Source: Roseiarcus sp050012775 (lineage in GTDB: Bacteria; Pseudomonadota; Alphaproteobacteria; Rhizobiales; Beijerinckiaceae). Taken from it: DNA of 64,000 bases. Location: positions 1-64,000 of the forward strand of contig JBEKGN010000015.1 of NCBI GenBank assembly GCA_050012775.1, given 5' to 3'. The notes under the pieces are model-generated. The model made no database searches. It was not told where the DNA came from and was given only the letters and a program-made list of their open reading frames with translations. Within the stretch, counting starts at the first letter, position 1. Every line of letters begins with the position of its first letter. Below, piece after piece: positions 25,494-35,766 of the stretch. The translations under genes were made by a program, and so were the position numbers.

Positions 25494-26275
25494 GCGCCGA
25501 GGACATCGACGCCACCAAGGCGCCGCTGATGGATCATCTCATCGAGCTGCGCATGCGCCTGGTTCGCGCGCTCTACGCCTTTTTCGCGGCGTTCCTGCTT
25601 TGCTTTTACTTTTCGCGCTCGATCTACAATATCCTCACCGAGCCCTATGTGCGCGTCGTCGGCGCGGAAAAGGCGACGCTGATCGCGACGCATTTCCTCG
25701 AACAATTCTACACCAACATCCGCCTCAGCATGTTCGGCGCCGGCGTCATCGCGTTCCCGATCATCGCCACGCAGATCTACAAGTTCGTCGCGCCGGGACT
25801 GTATAAAAACGAGCGACAGGCGTTCTTGCCCTATCTCATCGCGACGCCGATCTTCTTCTTCGCCGGCGCGATGCTGGTCTATTTCGTCGTCATGCCGCTG
25901 CTGATCCGGTTCTCCGTTTCGTTGCAGCAGGTCAACGTCCCCGGCGAGGCGACGATCGAATTGCTGCCGAAGGTCAGCGAATATCTGTCGCTGATCATGA
26001 CCCTGATTTTCGCGTTCGGCGTCGCGTTCCAACTGCCGGTCGTGCTGACTCTGCTCGGTCATGTCGGCATCGTCGATTCGAAATATCTGTCTTCGATGCG
26101 GCGCTACGCCATCGTCGCCGTGACCGGGCTGGCGGCGATCCTGACGCCGCCCGACCTCATCAGCATGGTCTCCCTGGCTCTGCCGATGCTTCTGCTCTAC
26201 GAGGGCTCGGTCATCGCGGTGCGCATCGTCGAGAAGCGGCGCGAGGCGGCGGAAAAGGCCAAAACCAAGACATGA
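25490..26275 (+). CDS. tatC: Sec-independent translocase subunit TatC
   Basis: A 261-residue polytopic protein with six hydrophobic segments. The TatC N-terminal motif APLMDHLIELRMRLVRAL and the segment SMFGAGVIAFPIIATQIYKFVAPGLYKNERQAFLPYL are family signatures; LTPPDLISMVSLALPMLLLYEGSV marks the last helices. It is the receptor core of the Tat system. Translationally coupled to tatB. The C-terminal tail is Lys/Ala/Glu-rich. Confidence 0.95.
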   Translation: MSAEDIDATKAPLMDHLIELRMRLVRALYAFFAAFLLCFYFSRSIYNILTEPYVRVVGAEKATLIATHFLEQFYTNIRLSMFGAGVIAFPIIATQIYKFVAPGLYKNERQAFLPYLIATPIFFFAGAMLVYFVVMPLLIRFSVSLQQVNVPGEATIELLPKVSEYLSLIMTLIFAFGVAFQLPVVLTLLGHVGIVDSKYLSSMRRYAIVAVTGLAAILTPPDLISMVSLALPMLLLYEGSVIAVRIVEKRREAAEKAKTKT

Positions 26276-26334
26276 CCGCGCGCCCGACCGGATGAAGACG
26301 CGGGACATTCCGGCGGCGATTTGCGTGCCGCGCT

Positions 26335-26514
26335 CGCCCATCCCTTGCTGTGGCGCTGCTCGCGCCGGTCGTCGGCGGGGTCGCTGGTTGGGGCGTCTTT
26401 GGCGAGCCGCTCGGCCCATTTGAGCTATGGGGCGCCCTTCTGGTAATGGCTGGCCTCGGCTTCAATATCTTCGGCGACCGGCTGCTGTGCCGCTGGTTGC
26501 GACCTGTCGGGTGA
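26335..26514 (+). pseudogene. Remnant of an EamA-family transporter (C-terminal end only)
   Basis: In the frame ending at the TGA 26512-26514 the translation includes SLAVALLAPVVGGVAGWGVF then GEPLGPFELWGALLVMAGLG, matching the last two transmembrane helices of EamA/DMT metabolite exporters, including the GEPL and LxxAGL landmarks. There is no start or N-terminal nine tenths: the frame is closed by a TGA at 26293. It is therefore the 3' relic of a deleted gene, squeezed between tatC and serS. Confidence 0.6.
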
Positions 26515-26518
26515 CTCT

Positions 26519-27808
26519 ATGCACGATATCAAGGCGATTCGCGAAAATCCTCAGGCGTTCGATGAGGGAATGGCGCGCCGTTCTCTGCCCCCGCGCGCCG
26601 AGTCGCTGCTCGCCCTCGACGACCGGCGCCGCGCCGCGATCCTCGAATTGCAGAAGGCACAGGAGCGGCGAAACGCCGCATCGAAGGAAATCGGCGCCGC
26701 GATGGCGCGCAAGGACGCGGTCGTCGCGGAAGCCCTCAAGGACGAAGTCGCCAGGTTGAAGGTGGCGATGCCCGAGCTGGAGGCGGCGGAGAAGGCGGCG
26801 GGCATGGTGCTCGACAACGAACTCGCCGCCATCCCCAACCTGCCCGCGCTCGATACGCCCGACGGCAAGGACGAGAACGACAATGTCGAGGCGCGCCGCT
26901 TCGGCGCGCCGCCGAAATTCCCCGACGGCTTCAAGCCGAAGGAGCATTTCGAGATCGGCGAGGCGCTCGGCCTGATGGATTTCGACGCGGCCTCGAAACT
27001 TTCCGGCGCGCGCTTCGTCGTGCTCAAGGGAGCGCTCGCGCGCCTCGAGCGCGCTTTGATGCAGTTCATGCTCGATCTGCATACCCGCGAACATGGTTAC
27101 GAAGAGATTAATCCGCCGGTGCTGGTGCGCGACGAGGCGATGTTCGGCACGGCGCAATTGCCGAAGTTCCGCGACGATCAGTTTGCCGCCGGCGAAGGGT
27201 TCTGGCTGATTCCGACCGCCGAAGTGCCGATGACCAATCTCGTGCGCGAGAGCATCGTCGAGGAGAAGCGCCTGCCGCTGCGCTTCACCGCGGGAACGCT
27301 GTGCTTTCGCGCCGAGGCGGGCGCGGCCGGACGCGACACGCGCGGCATGATCCGTCAGCACCAGTTCGAAAAGGTCGAACTGGTTTCGATCACGACGCCG
27401 GAAGACTCGGCCGCCGAGCACGAGCGCATGACCGCCTGCGCGGAAGAAGTCCTTAAACGCCTCGATCTGCATTTCCGCACCGTCGCGCTGTGCACGGGCG
27501 ACATGGGCTTCGCCTCGCAGAAGACCTACGACATCGAGGTCTGGCTGCCAGGGCAGGGGCGTTTTCGCGAGATTTCCTCGTGCTCGGTATGCGGCGATTT
27601 CCAGGCGCGGCGCATGAACGCGCGCTGCAAGGCCGCCGACGCCAAGCACACCCGCTTCGTCCATACGCTCAACGGCTCGGGCGTCGCGATCGGGCGCGCG
27701 CTCGTCGCGGTGCTCGAAAATTATCAGAATCCGGACGGCACGGTTTCGGTCCCGGAAGTCCTGTGGCCCTATATGGCCGGGCTGACGCGCATCGAGCCGA
27801 GGAAGTAG
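26519..27808 (+). CDS. serS: Seryl-tRNA synthetase
   Basis: A 429-residue class II aminoacyl-tRNA synthetase charging tRNA-Ser. The N-terminal coiled-coil arm (about 28-105) binds the tRNA long variable arm. The catalytic domain has motif 2 TLCFRAEAGAAGRDTRGMIRQHQFEKVELVSI and motif 3 NGSGVAIGRALVAVLENYQNPDGTVSVPEVLWPYM. Length and order are standard. Begins four bases after the stop of the EamA remnant. Confidence 0.96.
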   Translation: MHDIKAIRENPQAFDEGMARRSLPPRAESLLALDDRRRAAILELQKAQERRNAASKEIGAAMARKDAVVAEALKDEVARLKVAMPELEAAEKAAGMVLDNELAAIPNLPALDTPDGKDENDNVEARRFGAPPKFPDGFKPKEHFEIGEALGLMDFDAASKLSGARFVVLKGALARLERALMQFMLDLHTREHGYEEINPPVLVRDEAMFGTAQLPKFRDDQFAAGEGFWLIPTAEVPMTNLVRESIVEEKRLPLRFTAGTLCFRAEAGAAGRDTRGMIRQHQFEKVELVSITTPEDSAAEHERMTACAEEVLKRLDLHFRTVALCTGDMGFASQKTYDIEVWLPGQGRFREISSCSVCGDFQARRMNARCKAADAKHTRFVHTLNGSGVAIGRALVAVLENYQNPDGTVSVPEVLWPYMAGLTRIEPRK

Positions 27809-27819
27809 GGCGCTGCGCC

Positions 27820-28182
27820 CTATTGCTTGACCTGGCACTTGCCGAGATCGGCGACCGTCGCGCCGTCGGCGAAGGCGCGGCACTTGTTCGAATACATTTG
27901 GGCGACGCCGTTCTTCACGCCGCAGACGGGCGCGTATTCGTCGGTGCAGAAAACGGATCGCGACGAAGGCGGCGGGGCGGGCTTGGCCTCGCACGGACCC
28001 TGGCGGGTCACCGTGGCGTCGTCCGCCTTGGCGCAGCCCGCGTTGGAATAGGTCTTCTCGGCGCCGTCCTTGAGGGCGCAGACCGGAGCCCACAGCATCG
28101 TGCAGAACCCCGCCGCAGCGGCGGGCGGCGCCGGCGCGAGAAGCGCAAAGACGAGAAGGGTGGACGCAAGCGCTTTTGCCAT
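27820..28182 (-). CDS. Secreted protein with two Kazal-like domains
   Basis: A 120-residue exported protein: signal peptide MAKALASTLLVFALLAPAPPAAAA, then two similar Cys modules, FCTMLWAPVCALKDGAEKTY...GC...GPC and FCTDEYAPVCGVKNGVAQMY...KC...GKC. The C-x6-PVC-x-x-K-G-x5-Y-S-N-x-C spacing is that of Kazal-type serine protease inhibitors with reduced disulphide content, common in alphaproteobacteria. The RBS AGGAAG precedes the ATG at 28182. A periplasmic inhibitor or structural role is inferred; the target is unknown. Convergent with serS. Confidence 0.7.
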   Translation of the reverse strand: MAKALASTLLVFALLAPAPPAAAAGFCTMLWAPVCALKDGAEKTYSNAGCAKADDATVTRQGPCEAKPAPPPSSRSVFCTDEYAPVCGVKNGVAQMYSNKCRAFADGATVADLGKCQVKQ

Positions 28183-28378
28183 CTTCGGCTTCCTCGCTGG
28201 ATTCGCACTTTTCGATCGGCGATCATTACGATCGCACATGTCGCGGCTCCCGGCGAGTCGTGCGCGCGCCGCCGCGCCCGCGGCGCGGCGCGAAACTCGG
28301 CTGCGGAGCGTCATCGCGCGAATCGATTGGGCGCGGTACAAACGGCGCTCCAGCCGCGCCATGCGGGAAAGGCGATCC

Positions 28379-29149
28379 ATGCGCATCTTGCTCACTAACG
28401 ACGACGGCGTCCACGCGCCGGGCCTCAAAATATTGGAGGCGATCGCCCGCCAGTTGTCCGACGACATTTTCATCGTCGCGCCGGAGATCGATCAATCCGG
28501 CGTCGCGCATTCGCTCTCGCTCAACAATCCGTTGCGTCTGCGGGAGATCAGCCCGCGCCATTTCGCGGTGCAGGGCACGCCGACGGACTGCGTGATCATG
28601 GGCGTGCGCAAGATCATGGCCGACGCCCGCCCGGACCTGATCCTTTCGGGCGTCAACCGCGGCCAGAACATCGCCGAGGACGTCACCTATTCCGGCACGA
28701 TCGCGGCGGCGATCGAGGGCGCGCTCATCGGCATTCCCTCGATCGCCCTTTCCCAGGCCTATGACGGGCGCGAGGGCCGAGGCAAGACGAATTGGGACTG
28801 CGCCGCGACGCTTGGGCCCGACGTGATCACGAGGGTCCTGCGCATCGGCGTGCCCGAAGGCGTGCTGGTCAACGTCAATTTCCCCGCGTGCGCGGCCGCG
28901 GAGGTCGCGGGCGAAGCGGTGACCACGCAAGGGCGGCGCGACACCGAATTGATGCGCATCGAGGAGCGGCGCGACGGGCGCGCCATACCCTATTACTGGC
29001 TGATGTTTCAGCGTGGCGGCTTCACCCCGGGCGCGGGGACCGACATGGAGGCGCTCGCGGCCCGGAAGGTGTCGATCACGCCTCTGCGGCTCGATCTGAC
29101 CGACGAGGCGACGCGGTTGCGTTACGCCGAAGCCTTCGGGAGCCCTTGA
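28379..29149 (+). CDS. surE: 5'/3'-nucleotidase SurE
   Basis: A 256-residue SurE nucleoside-monophosphate phosphatase. The N-terminal MRILLTNDDGVHAPGL contains the metal-binding DD pair, VAPEIDQSGVAHSLSL the Ser/Asn region, and LILSGVNRGQNIAEDVTYSGTIAAAIEGALIGIPSIALSQ the conserved core. The ATG at 28379 is the only start giving this N-terminus. Four bases separate it from pcm, the usual stress-survival surE-pcm-nlpD order. Confidence 0.95.
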   Translation: MRILLTNDDGVHAPGLKILEAIARQLSDDIFIVAPEIDQSGVAHSLSLNNPLRLREISPRHFAVQGTPTDCVIMGVRKIMADARPDLILSGVNRGQNIAEDVTYSGTIAAAIEGALIGIPSIALSQAYDGREGRGKTNWDCAATLGPDVITRVLRIGVPEGVLVNVNFPACAAAEVAGEAVTTQGRRDTELMRIEERRDGRAIPYYWLMFQRGGFTPGAGTDMEALAARKVSITPLRLDLTDEATRLRYAEAFGSP

Positions 29150-29152
29150 GCC

Positions 29153-29839
29153 ATGTCGGCGCCGCGAGACGAGGACGCGCCCGTGACGAGCCCCGAGGCG
29201 GAAGAACGCGCGCAATTCATGTTGCGCTTGCGCGCGCGCGGCATCGACGACCTTCGTCTCCTGCGCGCGTTGGAGCGCGCGCCGCGCGCTTTGTTCATGC
29301 CGCAGCGCTATGGCGACATCGCCGCGCGCGACATCGCGCTGCCGATCGGTTGCGGCCAGACCGCGCCGCCGCCCTCGATCGTCGCCGCGATGATTCAGGC
29401 TCTCGATCCGGGGCCAGGGGGCCGGGTGCTGGAGATCGGAACCGGGACTGGCTACGCCGCGGCGCTGCTGGCGCAACTGGCGGGGGAAGTCGTTTCGCTC
29501 GAGCGTTGCCAGACGCTCGCGCTCGAGGCCGCCGCCCGTCTCGACGCCTTCGGGCTCGCCAACGTCCGCGTCGCCTGGGCCGACGGACTGACGCTCGATC
29601 CCCAGGGCGGGCTCTTCGAAAGCATCCTCGTCCACGCTCTGATCAAGGCGCCGGCCTCGCGGCTGACCGACCTGCTCGCCGCAGGCGGGTCGCTCGTCGC
29701 GGCCATCGCCGACGACGCCTCCGGCGAACAGCGCATCGTCCGCCTGACGCGCGAGGCGAACGGCGAGATCGTCGCCAACGCGCACGGCGCGGCGCGGACC
29801 TTCATGCCCTTGGCCGAGGGCCTCGCGCGCGCGCTGTAA
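29153..29839 (+). CDS. pcm: Protein-L-isoaspartate O-methyltransferase
   Basis: A 228-residue SAM-dependent repair enzyme that methylates isoaspartyl residues in damaged proteins. Motif I VLEIGTGTGYAAALLAQL binds SAM; PLPIGxGQTxxxPSIVAAM is seen as ALPIGCGQTAPPPSIVAAM. Length is normal. The post-motif acidic region and a C-terminal MPLAEGLA are also typical. Sits between surE and nlpD. Confidence 0.93.
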   Translation: MSAPRDEDAPVTSPEAEERAQFMLRLRARGIDDLRLLRALERAPRALFMPQRYGDIAARDIALPIGCGQTAPPPSIVAAMIQALDPGPGGRVLEIGTGTGYAAALLAQLAGEVVSLERCQTLALEAAARLDAFGLANVRVAWADGLTLDPQGGLFESILVHALIKAPASRLTDLLAAGGSLVAAIADDASGEQRIVRLTREANGEIVANAHGAARTFMPLAEGLARAL

Positions 29840-29959
29840 GCCGAGGAGCCTCCCGACGGCGCGACGCATTCGCAAACCAATGATTCATCTTAAACCCTCT
29901 CTTAATACAATGCGCTCAAACTGCGCATACGTTCGGTTGCGTTCGAGTGGGTTGAGCCG

Positions 29960-31165
29960 ATGAGTAAATTCGCAGCGTTTGACGTCAAGCGGAGCGCCGC
30001 TCGCGCGGCCCTAACGGGATTAGTCGGAATTTGGCTCTCCGGGTGCTCGGCCGATTCCACCCGGTTGAGTGGGACGTTCGACAGCCCCTTCTCCAATCCG
30101 TTCTCGACCGCCTCCAACGACGCCGGGACGTCGGGGCCGCAGTTTGGGTCCGCGCCGGTCGCGCCGAACGCCGATTACGCCGCCGCGGCCCATCCGAGCC
30201 CGGTCGCCGTCGCGGCCTTGTCGCCCGCCCCGCCGGCGACGACCGGTCAGATCAAGAGTTCCGCCAATCAGCCCGTGACCGGGTTCGGCGCGGGGTGGAG
30301 CGCCGTTGGCGGCTCGCCGATCGTCGTCGCGGACGGCGAGAGCTTGGACAGCGTGTCGCGACGCTATGGCGTTCCCCCTTCGGCGATGCTGAAAACCAAT
30401 GGCTTGAGCAGCGCGGCGCAAGTCCATGGCGGCATGCGCCTCGTCATCCCCGTCTATAACGCGAACGGCGCCGCCGTCGCCGCGGCGCCGGTCGAAAAAG
30501 CGAAGCGCGTCGCTTCGGCGGATGCGCCCGATCCCGCCCCTATCAAGCCGGCAAAGGCGAAGAAGCCGGCGCACGACGCGGTCGCAGACGCGAGCGCGCC
30601 GCCGGCCAAATCGGCCGTCAAGCCCGTCGCCAAGACGGCCGCTCCCGTCGTCGCGGCTCGCACGGACGCCGACGCCAAGGCGACGTCCGCGAAGAAGAAG
30701 CCGACGACCGACGCAACCCCCACCAGCAGCGTCCACGCGAGCGATCCTGCGCCCGCGCCGCCCCTGACCGGCGCGCAGGCGGACGCCGCCGGAGTCGCGC
30801 CGGAGTTTCGCTGGCCGGCGCGCGGGCGCATCATCGAGGGCTTCAAGGCCGGCGGCAACGACGGCATCAACATCGCCGTGCCCGAGGGCACGTCGGTGCG
30901 GGCGGCCGAGAGCGGCACCGTCGCCTACGCCGGCAGCGGATTGAAGGGCTACGGCAATCTCGTGTTGATCCGCCACCCCAACGGATTCGTCACCGCCTAC
31001 GCCAACAACGGCGAACTGGACGTCAAGGCCGGCGACACGGTCAAGCGCGGCCAGATCGTCGCCAAGTCCGGTCAGAGCGGCAACGTCAATTCGCCGCAAC
31101 TGCACTTCGAATTGCGCAAGGGCACCACGCCCGTCGATCCCACCTCTTATCTCGCCGGCCTCTGA
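29960..31165 (+). CDS. nlpD: NlpD-like lipoprotein with LysM and degenerate LytM (M23) domain
   Basis: A 401-residue lipoprotein: N-terminal lipobox LSGCS, a LysM domain near 120-165 (VVADGESLDSVSRRYGVPPSAMLKTN...LVIPVY), a long Ala/Lys/Pro linker, and a C-terminal LytM/M23 fold from about 290. The zinc ligands are lost: HxGID is NDGIN, AHN/AHL is ANN, and HLHFE is QLHFE. Such catalytically dead LytM proteins activate cell-wall amidases at the septum, as NlpD does for AmiC. Third gene of the surE-pcm-nlpD set, separated by 120 bases with AT-rich promoter-like DNA. Confidence 0.85.
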   Translation: MSKFAAFDVKRSAARAALTGLVGIWLSGCSADSTRLSGTFDSPFSNPFSTASNDAGTSGPQFGSAPVAPNADYAAAAHPSPVAVAALSPAPPATTGQIKSSANQPVTGFGAGWSAVGGSPIVVADGESLDSVSRRYGVPPSAMLKTNGLSSAAQVHGGMRLVIPVYNANGAAVAAAPVEKAKRVASADAPDPAPIKPAKAKKPAHDAVADASAPPAKSAVKPVAKTAAPVVAARTDADAKATSAKKKPTTDATPTSSVHASDPAPAPPLTGAQADAAGVAPEFRWPARGRIIEGFKAGGNDGINIAVPEGTSVRAAESGTVAYAGSGLKGYGNLVLIRHPNGFVTAYANNGELDVKAGDTVKRGQIVAKSGQSGNVNSPQLHFELRKGTTPVDPTSYLAGL

Positions 31166-31261
31166 ACGACCGGCGGGATTGCCTGGGTCCAGTCTCCAGT
31201 CTGGACGTCGCGTCGCTCACAGGATGACCGCGAGACACGATTGCACTGTGAGCTTGAAAGC

Positions 31262-31295
31262 AAGGCGGCGGGTCCAAGGAAAGGCCCGCCGCCTT
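31262..31295. terminator. Strong hairpin between convergent genes (bidirectional terminator candidate)
   Basis: AAGGCGGCGGG (31262-31272) pairs perfectly over 11 bp with CCCGCCGCCTT (31285-31295), loop 12 bases. It lies between the nlpD stop (plus) and the DUF815 stop (minus) and would work in both directions. It lacks a long T run, so it may rely on Rho or act as a stabilising 3' end. Confidence 0.5.
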
Positions 31296-31303
31296 CGCGC
31301 GCG

Positions 31304-32194
31304 TCAATTGGCGTCGGAGTCCAAGCGTCGCCCGAGCCGGCCCGCCAGATCCTGCGTGAACTGCCAGGCCGTGCGACCCGAGCGTGAGCCCCGTGTCGTC
31401 GCCCATTCCAAAGCTTCGCGTTCGATTGCGTCCGCGGGCGCGTCCAGCGAGAAATATCTGGCGTAGCCGTGGACCATCGCGAGATAGTCGTCCTGGCTGC
31501 AATGATGGAAGCCGAGCCATAGACCGAAGCGATCGGACAGCGAAACCTTCTCCTCGACCGCCTCGCCCGGATTGATCGCGCTCGAGCGCTCGTTCTCCAC
31601 CATGTCGCGCGGCAACAAGTGGCGGCGGTTCGAGGTTGCGTAGAACAGCACGTTGGCGGGTCGTCCTTCGATGCCGCCCTCGAGCGCCGCTTTCAGCGAC
31701 TTGTAGGACGTGTCGCCGCCGTCGAAGGAAAGGTCGTCGCAGAAGACGATGAAACGATGCGGCGCCTCGCGCATCAGCGCCATCAACACGGGCAGGCTTT
31801 CGATGTCCTCGCGGTGGATTTCGACGAGCTTCAGCGGCGCGCCGGAGTTCGCGGCGCGGTTGATCTCGGCATGCGCCGCCTTGACGAGCGAGGATTTGCC
31901 CATGCCGCGCGCGCCCCACAGCAGTGCGTTGTTGGCCGGCAGCCCGCGGGCGAAGCGTTCGGTGTTTTCGAGAAGCATGTCGCGCACCCGGTCGACGCCG
32001 CGCAGCAGCGCGATGTCGACGCGATTGACTCTTCCGATGGGAAGCAGAGCGCCCCGGTCGGCATGCCACACGAAAGCGTCGGCGGCGGCGAAATCGGGGC
32101 GAGGCTGGGCGGGCGGGGCCAGCCGGTCGAGCGCGTCGGCGATCCGCGCGAGCAGCGCCGCAGGGTCGCCGGAGGCCGGAGGGGAAACGGACAT
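31304..32194 (-). CDS. DUF815-family AAA ATP-binding protein
   Basis: A 296-residue single-domain AAA-type ATPase of the DUF815 family. Walker A is GARGMGKSSLVKAAHAEI, Walker B FIVFCDDLSFDG, and a sensor-like FYATSNRRHLLPRDMVEN follows. It ends with DRFGLWLGFHHCSQDDYLAMVHGYA and GRTAWQFTQDL, typical of the family. Biochemical function is not established. Monocistronic on the minus strand. Confidence 0.82.
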   Translation of the reverse strand: MSVSPPASGDPAALLARIADALDRLAPPAQPRPDFAAADAFVWHADRGALLPIGRVNRVDIALLRGVDRVRDMLLENTERFARGLPANNALLWGARGMGKSSLVKAAHAEINRAANSGAPLKLVEIHREDIESLPVLMALMREAPHRFIVFCDDLSFDGGDTSYKSLKAALEGGIEGRPANVLFYATSNRRHLLPRDMVENERSSAINPGEAVEEKVSLSDRFGLWLGFHHCSQDDYLAMVHGYARYFSLDAPADAIEREALEWATTRGSRSGRTAWQFTQDLAGRLGRRLDSDAN

Positions 32195-32364
32195 GGGAGA
32201 TTCCTATGCAGCGGATTGGCCGCCGGTTTGGCACAACTGAGCGCGAAGCTCCAGGGGAGGGCCGATCGGGTCGGGCTTCCGTTTGAACGCCGCCCGCTGA
32301 TCGCGCGGCGGTGAGGCGGCCTGTCCGCATTGTCGCGGCGCCCTTTCGCCGGGCGCAAGAGCGG

Positions 32365-32790
32365 TCACGCAGGGGCGGTCGACGCGGCGCAATCCTCTAC
32401 TTTTCCCGTCTCCAGGTCTTCCAGTATGGGGCACTCCGGCCGGTCGTCTCCATGGCAGTCGCGCACCAGTTTGCGCAATGTCGCCGCCATCGCCTGCATC
32501 TCGACAATGCGCGCCTCGAGATCCTCGAGATGGGTTCGGGCGATTCTCCTGACTTCGCGGCTGGGCCGCTTCTTGTCGCGCCAGAGCGCAAGCAATGTTG
32601 CGATTTCCTCGATCGAAAAGCCGAGCCTTCGAGCCCGGCGAACGAACCGAAGTTCGTGGATTTCATGCTCGCCATAGTCGCGGTAGTCGTTCCGCCGACG
32701 CGCGGCCGGGCGCAGCAGGCCGATCGCCTCGTAGTGGCGGATCATTTTCGCGCTGACGCCGGTCGCGGCTGCGGCGGCTCCGATGTTCAC
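32365..32790 (-). CDS. cueR: CueR-like MerR-family copper-responsive regulator
   Basis: A 141-residue MerR-family activator. The N-terminal winged helix is NIGAAAAATGVSAKMIRHYEAIGLLRPAARRRNDYRDY, followed by a dimerisation coiled coil and the C-terminal metal loop C-H-G-D-D-R-P-E-C (Cx7C), which matches CueR-type monovalent-metal sensors. The GTG at 32790 is the start that aligns with CueR; an upstream in-frame extension would run into copA. Divergent from copA with a MerR-type promoter in between, so it should activate the copper pump. Silver or gold could also be sensed. Confidence 0.85.
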   Translation of the reverse strand: MNIGAAAAATGVSAKMIRHYEAIGLLRPAARRRNDYRDYGEHEIHELRFVRRARRLGFSIEEIATLLALWRDKKRPSREVRRIARTHLEDLEARIVEMQAMAATLRKLVRDCHGDDRPECPILEDLETGKVEDCAASTAPA

Positions 32791-32803
32791 GATTCGAAAC
32801 CTC

Positions 32804-32834
32804 TTGACGTTCCAATGGTGGGAAGGTGTAGCGG
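32804..32834 (+). promoter_or_regulatory. MerR/CueR-type promoter for copA
   Basis: TTGACG (32804-32809) as -35 and TAGCGG (32829-32834) as a weak -10 are 19 bases apart, the over-long spacing that MerR-family activators correct by distorting DNA. Between them is an imperfect dyad, GTTCC...GGAAG/GGT, like the CueR operator. It reads toward copA, whose start is about 33 bases further. The -10 match is poor, so the exact hexamer is uncertain. Confidence 0.55.
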
Positions 32835-32866
32835 TGAGAAGGATCGGATTCAACAAGGGATCGACA

Positions 32867-35236
<2,370 letters not shown>

Positions 35237-35356
35237 GCGAGGACCGAGGAACGCGAAAGCAAGGCCGGCCCGAGGCGGGCTGTAAATTCGCGGCGACCAG
35301 TGCTATATGGACACAAGCGCGCCGGGCCTTGAACCCGGTGGAGAAAGAGGCGCTCG

Positions 35357-35737
35357 ATGAAAAGTTCTCGTTTGAAGGCAATGAGTCTCTCCGACGCGGC
35401 GGCGGCCCGTGTCCATGAGATTATCGCCAATGCGCAAAAGCCGATCGTCGGCCTGCGCGTCGGCGTCAAGAACGGCGGTTGCGCCGGCATGTCCTACACC
35501 ATGGAATTCGCCGAAAGCGCCTCGCCGCTCGACGAGGTCGTCGAGGACAAGGGCGTCAAGCTGCTGATCGATCCCAAGGCGCTGCTGTTCCTGCTCGGCG
35601 CGCAGATGGATTTCAAGGTCGACAAGCTCTCTTCGAGTTTCGTCTTCCTCAATCCCAACGAGACGTCGGCCTGCGGCTGCGGCGAGAGCGTGGCGATCAC
35701 GCCGGTGACGCCCGAGGAACTCGCCGCGAACAGCTGA
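35357..35737 (+). CDS. IscA/HesB-family iron-sulphur assembly protein
   Basis: A 126-residue A-type Fe-S carrier. The three cluster-ligating cysteines are in NGGCAGMSY and the C-terminal SACGCGESV. The N-terminus MSLSDAAAARVHEI is canonical, and the ATG at 35357 adds eight residues ahead of it. Could be SufA or IscA; no suf or isc genes are adjacent, so the symbol is left blank. AAAGAGG is a usable ribosome-binding site. Convergent with the DEAD-box helicase. Confidence 0.9.
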   Translation: MKSSRLKAMSLSDAAAARVHEIIANAQKPIVGLRVGVKNGGCAGMSYTMEFAESASPLDEVVEDKGVKLLIDPKALLFLLGAQMDFKVDKLSSSFVFLNPNETSACGCGESVAITPVTPEELAANS

Positions 35738-35766
35738 GGCGGGCGCCTACGCGACGCGCCGAACTC

